Assembly (NCBI GenBank): GCA_001820675.1
Contig: MHQO01000013.1
Coordinates: forward strand, 25,605-34,708
From: Candidatus Sungbacteria bacterium RIFCSPLOWO2_01_FULL_47_10
GTDB taxonomy: Bacteria > Patescibacteriota > Minisyncoccia > Sungbacterales > GWA2-42-14
Direction of reading: 5' to 3'
DNA: 9,104 nt
Positions within the stretch are counted from its first letter, which is position 1. Every line of letters begins with the position of its first letter. Below are positions 1 to 5,074 of the stretch, in pieces. The notes beneath the pieces are model-generated. The model was given only the letters and a program-made list of their open reading frames with translations, had not been told where the DNA came from and did not search any database. Made by a program: the position numbers and the translations under genes.

Positions 1-145
1 CTGATGCGCCGTGCGGTATTAGATCTTTAATTCTTTGAAGCGCTTCGATGCGGGATTCTACCAATTCCGGCAGATGGCCGCGATCTTTGAGCTCATCCAT
101 TGTCTTTTTAATTGAATCTTTTGATGCAAGTGTGTTGTAGTTCAT
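1..145 (-). CDS. LUD-domain (LutC-like) protein, N-terminal part only
   Basis: An ATG at 145 opens a frame that runs off the left edge, giving 48 residues starting MNYNTLASKDSIKKTMDEL and ending DLIPHGAS. The pattern of a short N-terminal helix, a helix with a 'raveALe.ik.lIP.Ga' rhythm, then entry into the sugar-isomerase-like core is what I know from LUD (lactate-utilisation, LutC/YkgG) domain proteins, which are common as stand-alone genes in Patescibacteria. The active-site part is outside the window, so substrate and activity cannot be judged. There is no Shine-Dalgarno sequence before the ATG; the upstream bases are AT-rich. The gene lies about 60 bases downstream of the decayed island and may use its own promoter, but I see no clear -35/-10 pair. 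The family call rests on the N-terminus alone. Confidence 0.6.
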   Translation of the reverse strand, partial: MNYNTLASKDSIKKTMDELKDRGHLPELVESRIEALQRIKDLIPHGAS

Positions 146-208
146 AATTTTTTATTGATTACTTTTTATTTGGTAAATTTATTGCCAACCTTTTTAGCAT
201 ACTATTTA

Positions 209-256
209 TTATTTCTTCTTCGCTTCGTCCCTTGCTCTCTCGACCATAAACCGCAC
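209..256 (-). pseudogene. relic of the C-terminus of a DUF4325 protein
   Basis: Read on the minus strand, 15 codons before a TAA spell VRFMVERARDEAKKK. The intact DUF4325 protein at 5362-6420 ends VKFMVERAKNEAKKLKK. Several codon differences are synonymous (GTC/GTA, AGA/CGC) and the charged changes are conservative, as expected of true homology rather than chance. Upstream of the GTG at 256 the similarity stops at once and the frame soon meets a stop, so only the last tail of the gene survives. It lies in the same island remnant as the hsdM fragment, which suggests that a second DUF4325 gene once stood here. Confidence 0.5.
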
Positions 257-276
257 GCAGAAAATCGCGCAAGGAA

Positions 277-423
277 TTACACCTTTTTATTGTCTGCCTC
301 GTTTTTTCCCGAAGCGGGCAAGGAAAGTAGCAGGTCCCAAAGCCGACGTAGGCGATCCTTTGCGTCCGGCGTTTCTTTATAGACAACCCCGACCTTAAAT
401 TTTGGGTTTCTCTTTTTTCTCAT
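277..423 (-). CDS. small basic hypothetical protein (48 aa)
   Basis: The ATG at 423 lies inside the last codons of the preceding small ORF (395-562), so the two frames overlap by 29 bases and translation may be coupled. The product starts MRKKRNPKFKVGVVYKETPD, continues with the amphipathic stretch KDRLRRLWDLLLSLP and ends with a charged tail. I have an impression of similar short pairs of overlapping ORFs next to recombinase or mobile-island genes in candidate-phyla genomes, but I cannot name a family. A longer reading from the ATG at 459 would need a start inside the upstream ORF and has no ribosome site. It is either a genuine small accessory protein or a leftover of one. Confidence 0.4.
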   Translation of the reverse strand: MRKKRNPKFKVGVVYKETPDAKDRLRRLWDLLLSLPASGKNEADNKKV

Positions 424-562
424 TTTTCGCTTTTTCGCGTTCATCCATCCATTTATCAAAAATTATTTCGGCAAAATTATGAAAATCGTCCCGAATCTCC
501 TCGGCTTCTTTATCGGATATATTATAGAACTCACATCCATCGACTCCCGCGTCTTTGCGCAT
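395..562 (-). CDS. small acidic ORF fused to the hsdM relic (55 aa)
   Basis: The frame starts at an ATG (562) that is internal to the hsdM relic. It reads MRKDAGVDG, as in the methyltransferase, then changes abruptly to CEFYNISDKEAEEIRDDF and a charged helix ending KKEKPKI. The second part (about 533-395) looks like a real small protein: hydrophobic positions recur every 3-4 residues (FYNIS, IRDDFHNFAEIIFDKW). It was presumably joined to the hsdM start by a deletion. It overlaps the next ORF by 29 bases. No function recognised. If translated today it would probably begin at 562 with a borrowed N-terminus. Confidence 0.4.
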   Translation of the reverse strand: MRKDAGVDGCEFYNISDKEAEEIRDDFHNFAEIIFDKWMDEREKAKNEKKEKPKI

Positions 563-604
563 AATGTCTCAGATATTTTTAATGACTGACTGGATTTGAG
601 ACAT
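536..604 (-). pseudogene. hsdM: type I restriction methyltransferase HsdM, first 23 codons with an in-frame TGA
   Basis: The ATG at 604 begins five bases past the Fic stop codon. The frame reads MSQIQSVIKNI, then TGA (571-569), then DIMRKDAGVDG. This is the characteristic N-terminus of HsdM N6-adenine methylases (pattern 'l.svi..irdimR.D.GvdGda.ris.lvw'), with the TGA replacing an arginine codon, consistent with a CGA to TGA transition. After GVDG the expected DAQRISQLVW is absent and an unrelated small ORF follows. The whole catalytic region, HsdS and HsdR are missing. The tight Fic-hsdM spacing shows that the Fic gene was the upstream member of a restriction-modification operon. The stretch is short, so the call rests on a well-known motif rather than a domain. 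Confidence 0.6.
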
Positions 605-608
605 GGTA

Positions 609-1664
609 CTATTTCACTGCGTAGTTTTGCGCGGCAAAAATATATTGTTCAATAAAGATTTTTTTGAACGGGACAATTGAGTTGAGTTCGTAGAACACCA
701 GTGTGGCTTCCCGATAATCTTTTTCTTCAACGCTTCGGTACGAAAGCGGAGCGCAGTTGTGCGCGAGAAGCAAAGCGTTTGCCATTAAACGCGCGGTGCG
801 TTTATTGCCGTCTTCAAACGGCTGGACATAGCTTATGCCGATAAGAGCCAGGAGTGCCTTGGCGTAGGGCGTGTTTGCATATGAAATTGTCGCCGCAAGC
901 GCCTCCACCGCTTCTCTGACTTGATGTATGTTATCAAGTGGCCGATACTTAGAGCCGGTTACGCCGACCGGTTTTTGGCGCAAACCCGTTCCGACACTTA
1001 GGTCTTGCACTATAATACCGTGCAGTTGTTCCAAGTTGGCGCGCGTAAGAGTTAGAAATTCTTTTTTATTATTATGGACAAACTCAAACGCCTCCTTGTG
1101 GTTAAGGATCATTCGTGCTTCTTTTTTGTCATGGCCAAAAGCTTCCTTGTGCTCTAAAATAAGTTTCTCCGTGTCCAGAATCGTATAGGTGTTCCCCTCT
1201 ATCTTTGACGACTTCCACGAGAGTTCTATAATGAGCCTCTCAAGTTCTCTTCTCTGAATAGCCTCCGGCAAATCAGTCGTGCGCTTGCGGTATTGGTCGG
1301 TTGCTCCTTCAACTCTTATAAGCTCGGCAGAAGTAAAAATATCTTGAGGAAACGAGGGCAACAAGTCAAAATTGAAATTTGCCAGGCCATATCGCTTATC
1401 CGGTTCCACGGTGTTGTAAACATTCGCGTCCACATTGCTTAAGACGCGTCCCAAAACACTTACACTATATGCGCGTGATCTGCCCCTGCCGGAAGCAATC
1501 AGGAGTCCTGATGTCGCCATGCGGGACAGTTCTCGTTTGACGGTTACCAGGGACGTTTCTTCGCCCTCCTTAGACAGACGATCGTGAACCTCTGATGAAC
1601 TCAAAAGGTGATAGCGTAGGAATAGACCCAGTATTTTCTGTTGTTTTTGGCTTATTTCAATCAT
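609..1664 (-). CDS. Fic-family protein with N-terminal winged helix; Gln in place of catalytic His
   Basis: The 351-residue protein has a winged-helix DNA-binding domain at about 1-80, an (S/T)xxxE(G/N) inhibitory motif (S152 SKIEG to N158), and a Fic core with the loop QPFEDGNKRTAR at 281-292. Fic enzymes normally transfer AMP to a target hydroxyl using the His of HPFx(D/E)GN(G/K)R. Here the position is Gln281, while the nucleotide-binding rest of the loop is intact. The protein may therefore bind ATP but not transfer AMP, or work as a regulator. I chose the ATG at 1664; the frame extends to a TTG at 1697, but that would run through the operator. No Shine-Dalgarno is visible, and a TATAAA 12 bases upstream suggests a near-leaderless message. 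The hsdM relic follows after 5 bases, so this was a restriction-modification accessory gene. The winged helix and the operator at its start suggest autoregulation. Confidence 0.85.
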   Translation of the reverse strand: MIEISQKQQKILGLFLRYHLLSSSEVHDRLSKEGEETSLVTVKRELSRMATSGLLIASGRGRSRAYSVSVLGRVLSNVDANVYNTVEPDKRYGLANFNFDLLPSFPQDIFTSAELIRVEGATDQYRKRTTDLPEAIQRRELERLIIELSWKSSKIEGNTYTILDTEKLILEHKEAFGHDKKEARMILNHKEAFEFVHNNKKEFLTLTRANLEQLHGIIVQDLSVGTGLRQKPVGVTGSKYRPLDNIHQVREAVEALAATISYANTPYAKALLALIGISYVQPFEDGNKRTARLMANALLLAHNCAPLSYRSVEEKDYREATLVFYELNSIVPFKKIFIEQYIFAAQNYAVK

Positions 1665-1712
1665 AATCGTATCATTTATATACAATAATCGTAGCAAAAT
1701 GATACGATTATG
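1662..1712 (-). promoter_or_regulatory. promoter/operator of the Fic gene: three half-sites, two as a perfect 16-bp inverted repeat
   Basis: CATAATCGTATCATTT (1662-1677) recurs as its exact reverse complement at 1697-1712, 19 bases away. A third copy, ATAATCGTAGCA (1685-1696), matches 11 of 12 bases of the first (1663-1674) in the same orientation, exactly 22 bases along. The first arm contains the ATG itself. On the minus strand a TATAAA lies just upstream of the start, with a weak TTGCTA further up. A protein bound here would cover promoter and start codon; the Fic winged helix is the obvious candidate. Confidence 0.7.
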
Positions 1713-1750
1713 TCAATAAGAACAACACAAAGAACCCGGATAACTCATTT

Positions 1751-2008
1751 TTATGCCTTAAATAAGGGATTTTTTGGTCGGTTTACTGTTTGCGAAACCG
1801 CCATTATAAAATTCTCCTGCCGCCAATCCTCGGAAATACGCGCATAATTTTCCGGCGCAGTTCTGACTAAGGCGGCAATTTCGTCATATTTTTCTCTACC
1901 CGCCACTGATGAGCTATACACAAGCTTTCTGACATTACACGCCGCCAGGCGACTTTTTTCTTTATCGCCACGCAAAATTGTATCAAAACATTCTTTGATG
2001 GTGTTCGT
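1751..2008 (-). pseudogene. remnant of an uncharacterised protein, start codon lost and C-terminus truncated
   Basis: An open stretch reads TNTIKECFDTILRGDKEK, then SRLAACNVRKLVYSSSVAG, then REKYDEIAALVRTAPENYA and RISEDWRQENFIMAVS before an unlikely tail, QTVNRPKNPLFKA. The body is convincingly protein-like, with regular helices. I have a vague memory of an uncharacterised candidate-phyla protein in which 'ISEDWRQENFvMAVS' runs on into a longer domain, so the break after MAVS looks like a truncation. There is no ATG at the expected start: the best position is ACG at 2008, one base from ATG, followed by AACACCATCAAA. A TTG at 1975 is the only other choice and would remove the first helix. The frame lies directly downstream of, and in phase with, the tiny ORF at 2015-2122, separated by its TAG. 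No function known. Confidence 0.45.
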
Positions 2009-2014
2009 TGTTAA

Positions 2015-2122
2015 CTAAAGTAAGTCGGCGAGTTCCTCGCGCTCGTCGTCGTCAAATTCGTCAGGATCAAGCCCCCCGCTTTCCAATTTTTCCTTTATTT
2101 CTTTTTCGGTTTTAGTTTTCAT
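2015..2122 (-). CDS. tiny acidic ORF coupled to the Doc gene (35 aa)
   Basis: The ATG at 2122 lies within the last codons of the Doc gene (overlap of 11 bases), the usual arrangement for translational coupling. The product starts MKTKTEKEIKEKLESGG and ends DDDEREELADLL; it is strongly acidic and probably one or two helices. It could be a small accessory of the toxin-antitoxin unit, or the head of a longer protein, because the frame continues open past the TAG (2017-2015) into the remnant at 1751-2008. No family recognised. Confidence 0.45.
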   Translation of the reverse strand: MKTKTEKEIKEKLESGGLDPDEFDDDEREELADLL

Positions 2123-2534
2123 GATCTACCAGATAGGTTTTAACAAATTTCTCTGTTGCGTGTACTGTTTCTTCTTTAAGTTTTGGATTCGACTCCGCTA
2201 CCCACTTCGCGAAATTGTATAGTTCTTGGTTATCAACCCGCAACCATTTCTTATTTCTGTATAAAAAATAAAGCATTGTGGTCATCGCAATTCGTTTGTT
2301 ACCATTCTGAAAAGGGTGATTTTTAACCATAAGATAAAAAAGAATCGCGGCCTTTTCGATAAGGCCTTTGTATAATTTTTTTTTGTCGAATGATTGAAAC
2401 GGAGACATAAGGCATCCCTCAAGAATATTTGGCCGACGCGTGCCAAAATCCGGGATTGGTTCGTTCCAGTTCATCATTTCACGCGCCAAGCTATGCGCCA
2501 CATATTCTACTTCAACGATTGTGAGGGGTTTCAT
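2112..2534 (-). CDS. doc: Doc (death-on-curing) family toxin
   Basis: The 140-residue protein is the size of a single Fic/Doc domain and carries NHPFQNGNKRIAMTTML at 72-88. The motif HxFxxGNKR is complete, with catalytic His73 and the lysine/arginine pair typical of Doc, the toxin that phosphorylates and inactivates elongation factor Tu in the P1 prototype. Upstream, the HTH protein ends in a TGA overlapping the Doc ATG (ATGA), the classic layout of an antitoxin-toxin pair with the antitoxin first. The tiny ORF downstream also overlaps. There is no separate ribosome site, so translation is probably coupled. No inhibitory (S/T)xxxE(G/N) motif is seen in Doc itself, as expected for the class in which the antitoxin supplies it. 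All key residues are present, so this copy is probably functional, in contrast to the Fic protein 450 bases away. Confidence 0.9.
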   Translation of the reverse strand: MKPLTIVEVEYVAHSLAREMMNWNEPIPDFGTRRPNILEGCLMSPFQSFDKKKLYKGLIEKAAILFYLMVKNHPFQNGNKRIAMTTMLYFLYRNKKWLRVDNQELYNFAKWVAESNPKLKEETVHATEKFVKTYLVDHEN

Positions 2535-2785
2535 TCTTTGCCCAAAAGCTTTAATGTTTCGCCGTATTCTTTAACAGTCTTTTTAACGGATTTTTCTATT
2601 TCTTGTTTCTTGTCCTCACGCAGTACCGAACCGAGCACCTCTGGCAAATCTTTTTTGTCCACGGCAAAATTACGGCCAATTCTCCTGGCTTTTATGGCGC
2701 CGGATTTAATTTTCTTAAAAACCGCTATTCGGCTTATGCCCAACAGCTTCGCCACCTCGCTTGTAGAGAAAAAATCTTTGTCCAT
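2531..2785 (-). CDS. HTH antitoxin partner of Doc
   Basis: The 84-residue protein has an excisionase/MerR-type helix-turn-helix at about 5-45 (FSTSEVAKLLGISRIAVFK, then a wing region RRIGRNFAVDKKDL). Its charged C-terminal helix, IEKSVKKTVKEYGETLKLL (63-81), has the spacing of the toxin-neutralising tails of Phd/YefM-like antitoxins (tyrosine-glycine followed by leucines). I infer that the N-terminus binds the operon's operator and the C-terminus blocks Doc. The ATG at 2785 has no Shine-Dalgarno. The gene follows the HNH stop after 12 bases, so it is probably cotranscribed from the promoter near 3190. It overlaps Doc by 4 bases. A role as an excisionase for a lost element is a weaker alternative. 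Confidence 0.8.
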   Translation of the reverse strand: MDKDFFSTSEVAKLLGISRIAVFKKIKSGAIKARRIGRNFAVDKKDLPEVLGSVLREDKKQEIEKSVKKTVKEYGETLKLLGKE

Positions 2786-2797
2786 AACGGTAGTTTA

Positions 2798-3160
2798 TTA
2801 TTTATATTTACTTACTTTGACCTCGTTGTTTTTATAACGTTTAAGCCAATTGCAATTAGCACATAGGAGTTGATACTTTTTAGAGAATTCTTTTGGATCG
2901 AGAAGCATCTTTTTATAGATTCTAAAAAAATATTCTCCCTTCATTTGTTTCATTTCTTTGGTTCCTCCACCAATCTTGTGGTCTATCTGGAGCGCCTTAA
3001 CATTATTAAAGCCGCAAACGCCGCATTTTTCACCAAAAAATTTAATAATCTCTCGTCTGGTTTCCGTTCTTCTGGCAACTCTCTGCTTCATAATTCCGTG
3101 CTTATTACTCTGCCAATACTTGTCAAAATATTCTTTTCGATGTGATTCAAATATTCTCAT
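2798..3160 (-). CDS. HNH endonuclease, small stand-alone type
   Basis: The 120-residue protein has two zinc-knuckle CxxC pairs (C46-C49 in CGVCG, C100-C103 in CANCN) around the HNH core LQIDH (His61), ending with the asparagine of CANCNWLKR. The N-terminal 45 residues are basic and helical and could bind DNA. The layout is that of short phage or mobile HNH nucleases and free-standing homing-type enzymes. The ATG at 3160 is only about 14 bases from a TACAAT box, so the message is almost leaderless. The gene leads the operon HNH - HTH - Doc - tiny ORF, with a 12-base gap to the antitoxin. This is an unusual companion for a Doc pair and may mean the nuclease carried the cassette, or that all three act together in defence. 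Confidence 0.85.
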   Translation of the reverse strand: MRIFESHRKEYFDKYWQSNKHGIMKQRVARRTETRREIIKFFGEKCGVCGFNNVKALQIDHKIGGGTKEMKQMKGEYFFRIYKKMLLDPKEFSKKYQLLCANCNWLKRYKNNEVKVSKYK

Positions 3161-3173
3161 ATTGTTAATTATA

Positions 3174-3203
3174 ATTGTAGCTTAACCGTAACTTGTTTGT
3201 CAA
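3174..3203 (-). promoter_or_regulatory. sigma70-type promoter of the HNH-HTH-Doc operon
   Basis: On the minus strand TTGACA (3203-3198) is followed after 18 bases by TACAAT (3179-3174). Transcription would begin about 7 bases later, leaving only a few bases before the ATG at 3160. The DUF4325 gene has exactly the same pair, TTGACA-18-TACAAT. Confidence 0.75.
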
Positions 3204-3206
3204 TGG

Positions 3207-3220
3207 TTAACACGTGTTAA
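3207..3220. promoter_or_regulatory. perfect 14-bp palindrome upstream of the -35 box, candidate operator
   Basis: TTAACACGTGTTAA is its own reverse complement and ends 3 bases upstream of the TTGACA of the HNH operon promoter. The position fits binding by a dimeric regulator, most simply the HTH antitoxin encoded in the same operon. Confidence 0.55.
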
Positions 3221-3243
3221 TTCATGCCACACCTACGAGGCGG

Positions 3244-3320
3244 ACCAAAAAAACACTTTCGAGCCTGCGAAAAAGCCAACCAATAAAGAGAAAAGTGCCG
3301 CTTTTTGCGACACTCATCCC
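3244..3320 (+). repeat. dispersed repeat copy A, two-hairpin element
   Basis: This 77-base element matches copy B (6567-6644) along its length: ACC plus a run of seven A, then a TTCG-6-CGAA hairpin (3258-3271), the shared block AATAAAGAGAAAAG, and a second hairpin. The second hairpin is 3294-3314: 4 pairs, one C-A mismatch, 3 pairs and a TTTTT loop. Where the copies differ in the second stem the changes are paired: T3296-A3312 here against C-G in B, and G3297-C3311 here against A-T in B. The orientation is the same in both copies. One plus-strand and one minus-strand frame also stay open in both copies, so a coding relic is not excluded. Confidence 0.65.
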
Positions 3321-3469
3321 ATCTGGATCGCCCTTCTCTCTGACTTTCGAAAGTTTGATTGGGTGGAAGAATACAAATATCCCACCGTCATTTTAGCCCA
3401 AATGAACCAGCTCTTGGCAGAATGCAGAGAAGATTAGCCGTTATTTTGCTTCGAGCAGTTGCACCAATT

Positions 3470-4951
3470 TTAATAAGGCACCACATCCATCACTTTGTAG
3501 TACATCATCCATGCCGACGGCGTCTTAACTGGTGCCGGATCGCAGACAATCTTTTTTTCTTCCGCAATGGCAAGTTTGCCGTTTGTCCAATTCAAACCGT
3601 CGCCGGATGTATAAACCCACATGGATAATCCGCAGATATAAAGGGCGTAATCACCAGAATCAAGACGAACCACTTCCGGCACGCCTCCTGCAAGATTTAA
3701 TTCGGTTTCTTTGCTGAAATTCAAGCCATCCGGACTCTTAGCAACGACAATTTTCCCGCCGGAAGATGTGTAGTACCATGCGTATAGCTTCCACTCGTTT
3801 CCAATTTTTATAACCGCGGGGTCAACAACTCCGGCTTGTTGGTAGCGCGTCCCCTTTTCCTGTAGCCAATTGATCCCGTCTTTGGACAGAGCGCTCATGA
3901 TGCGATGCTCACCCTCTTGTCGGCCGAAATTTGCCGCGAAGTAATACATCCGATAAAAACCATTGTCTAATTTGGTCACCTCCGGGTCCGCCGCCCCCTG
4001 ATCGGTGAAACCGTAAATAGCGCAATTGCCTGGAGAAAAATTCTTACCGTCGTTTGACACAGCGCAATCCATGGTGCCATATTCGCCGTCAACGTAATAA
4101 AGCACGATTGTGCCGTCATCTCGATAAATAGCGGAAGGTACACTTGCGCGATCCTTTATAAGGGTTCTGTCTTTCTGCCACGTTATTCCATCAGCAGAAA
4201 CAGCGCTGTAAATTTTATGCCAATACGGGTTATCGCAGCAGGGTGGGGGCGGTTTCTTTGTTTTTGGATGTGGATCGCCATATAACGATGGATCAAAATT
4301 TTCCATGCCGAATATTTCTTCGGATGACGGCACTGGAGGATATGATTGCGTTGTGGTTAGCGCCTGCGTGGTAGTAGAACTAACTTGCTGAGAAGTAGTT
4401 GCCGACATCGGTGGAGACGAGGATGCCTGTAACGCAATTTCCGCAACTATGGATTTTGGATTATTTATCGGATCATCTTCCGGACATAGAGTCGGGTCTT
4501 TTTGTTCCGCCTCATCATAAATATTGTCGGGACAAAACGCGGGGTTGATCTTTCGAGTCGTTATCACCGTTTGTGGCGCATTGTTCTGTGGTTCCGGTAA
4601 ATTCAAGGATGATGGTTCGGGGGCTGAAGTTAAAAACTCGTTTAACTTCTTTCTCGTTTTAGGTCCGACTTGTCCGTATCCCGTGGTATTTTCATCGCCC
4701 GAAGAAATAATATTGTGTTTTGTCTGAAATCGTCGCACTGCTTGTTGGGTGAGCGGGCCAAAATAACCCGTAACAAGCCTCTCGGGATATATGTTAGGCA
4801 TAGTTTTCAATAGTTCTTGCAGTTGCCGCACCTCTTCCCCAGAGTAGCCGCGCCGCAGCGTTTTTGAAAATGTAAAATCCGCTTGAGTATCGGCTGGCGC
4901 TACTCCAAAAAATAATAAAGCAGCTATTAAAATTAAATATTTATTCTTCAC
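3470..4951 (-). CDS. secreted peptidoglycan-binding protein with five-bladed beta-propeller (GH43/GH32-like)
   Basis: The 493-residue protein has a signal peptide (1 to about 24, KYLILIAALLFFGVAPA), a PG_binding_1 domain at about 31-107 (LRRGYSGEEVRQLQELLK, then GYFGPLTQQAVRRFQ), a Pro/Ser/Thr-rich linker (about 108-240), and a propeller to the C-terminus. Five copies of a Ser-x-Asp-Gly-x-x-Trp/Phe turn (Asp254, 301, 358, 408, 451) recur every 43-57 residues, one per blade. Each blade also begins with a V/A-(D)P-x-V segment. This is the architecture of the arabinanase/levansucrase/invertase superfamily, so it may bind or cut a glycan at the cell wall. Asp322 and Asp377 in DPEV/DPAV are candidates for catalytic or blade-start acids, but the catalytic set cannot be assigned safely. 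Cysteines C140, C156, C238 and C239 may form disulfides. The start is GTG at 4951; the ATG a few bases upstream is out of frame. No strong ribosome site or promoter is visible. Confidence 0.85.
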   Translation of the reverse strand: MKNKYLILIAALLFFGVAPADTQADFTFSKTLRRGYSGEEVRQLQELLKTMPNIYPERLVTGYFGPLTQQAVRRFQTKHNIISSGDENTTGYGQVGPKTRKKLNEFLTSAPEPSSLNLPEPQNNAPQTVITTRKINPAFCPDNIYDEAEQKDPTLCPEDDPINNPKSIVAEIALQASSSPPMSATTSQQVSSTTTQALTTTQSYPPVPSSEEIFGMENFDPSLYGDPHPKTKKPPPPCCDNPYWHKIYSAVSADGITWQKDRTLIKDRASVPSAIYRDDGTIVLYYVDGEYGTMDCAVSNDGKNFSPGNCAIYGFTDQGAADPEVTKLDNGFYRMYYFAANFGRQEGEHRIMSALSKDGINWLQEKGTRYQQAGVVDPAVIKIGNEWKLYAWYYTSSGGKIVVAKSPDGLNFSKETELNLAGGVPEVVRLDSGDYALYICGLSMWVYTSGDGLNWTNGKLAIAEEKKIVCDPAPVKTPSAWMMYYKVMDVVPY

Positions 4952-5074
4952 ACTTCCATTGTCTCTAAATTTCGGCTATTTGTTAAACTGAATAATCCGT
5001 TTTACACGAGCGGGTTGCCCCTTGTTTGCCCCTGCCTGCCCCGTAGTGAACGCTTTAGCGTTCTACTGCTGGGG

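Larger units (their letters stand above)
3161..3469. other. gene-poor stretch between the HNH operon and the beta-propeller gene
   Basis: It contains the HNH promoter and palindrome (3174-3220), repeat copy A (3244-3320) and an open plus-strand frame without a proper start. That frame ends at the TAG 3435-3437 and its last codons read DFRKFDWVEEYKYPTVIL, then AQMNQLLAECRED. This tail looks protein-like but has no ATG, ribosome site or family match known to me, so I treat it as a possible relic rather than a gene. I see no clear terminator for the beta-propeller gene that ends at 3470. Confidence 0.5.

Noticed and set aside
155..382. Plus-strand open frame of 75 codons near the LUD gene
   Set aside because: Leu/Phe-rich shadow of the AT-rich gene remnants on the other strand; no ribosome site and no domain.
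159..386. Minus-strand frame containing 'AVYGRES', reminiscent of serine recombinases
   Set aside because: The resemblance is short and the same bases in another frame match the DUF4325 C-terminus far better.
569..571. TGA in the hsdM frame as a reassigned Gly codon (code 25)
   Set aside because: HsdM proteins have Arg or similar here, not Gly, and TGA is used as a real stop at the antitoxin/toxin junction.
1665..1697. Longer Fic start at TTG 1697
   Set aside because: The extra residues come from the operator; the ATG at 1664 directly precedes a normal winged-helix start.
1751..1775. CCTTA-AA-TAAGG followed by T-rich sequence as a plus-strand terminator
   Set aside because: A five-pair stem with a 2-base loop is too weak, and no plus-strand gene ends here.
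4957..4959. ATG just upstream of the propeller gene as its start
   Set aside because: Out of frame; it reads into TGA after three codons. The GTG at 4951 leads into a normal signal peptide.
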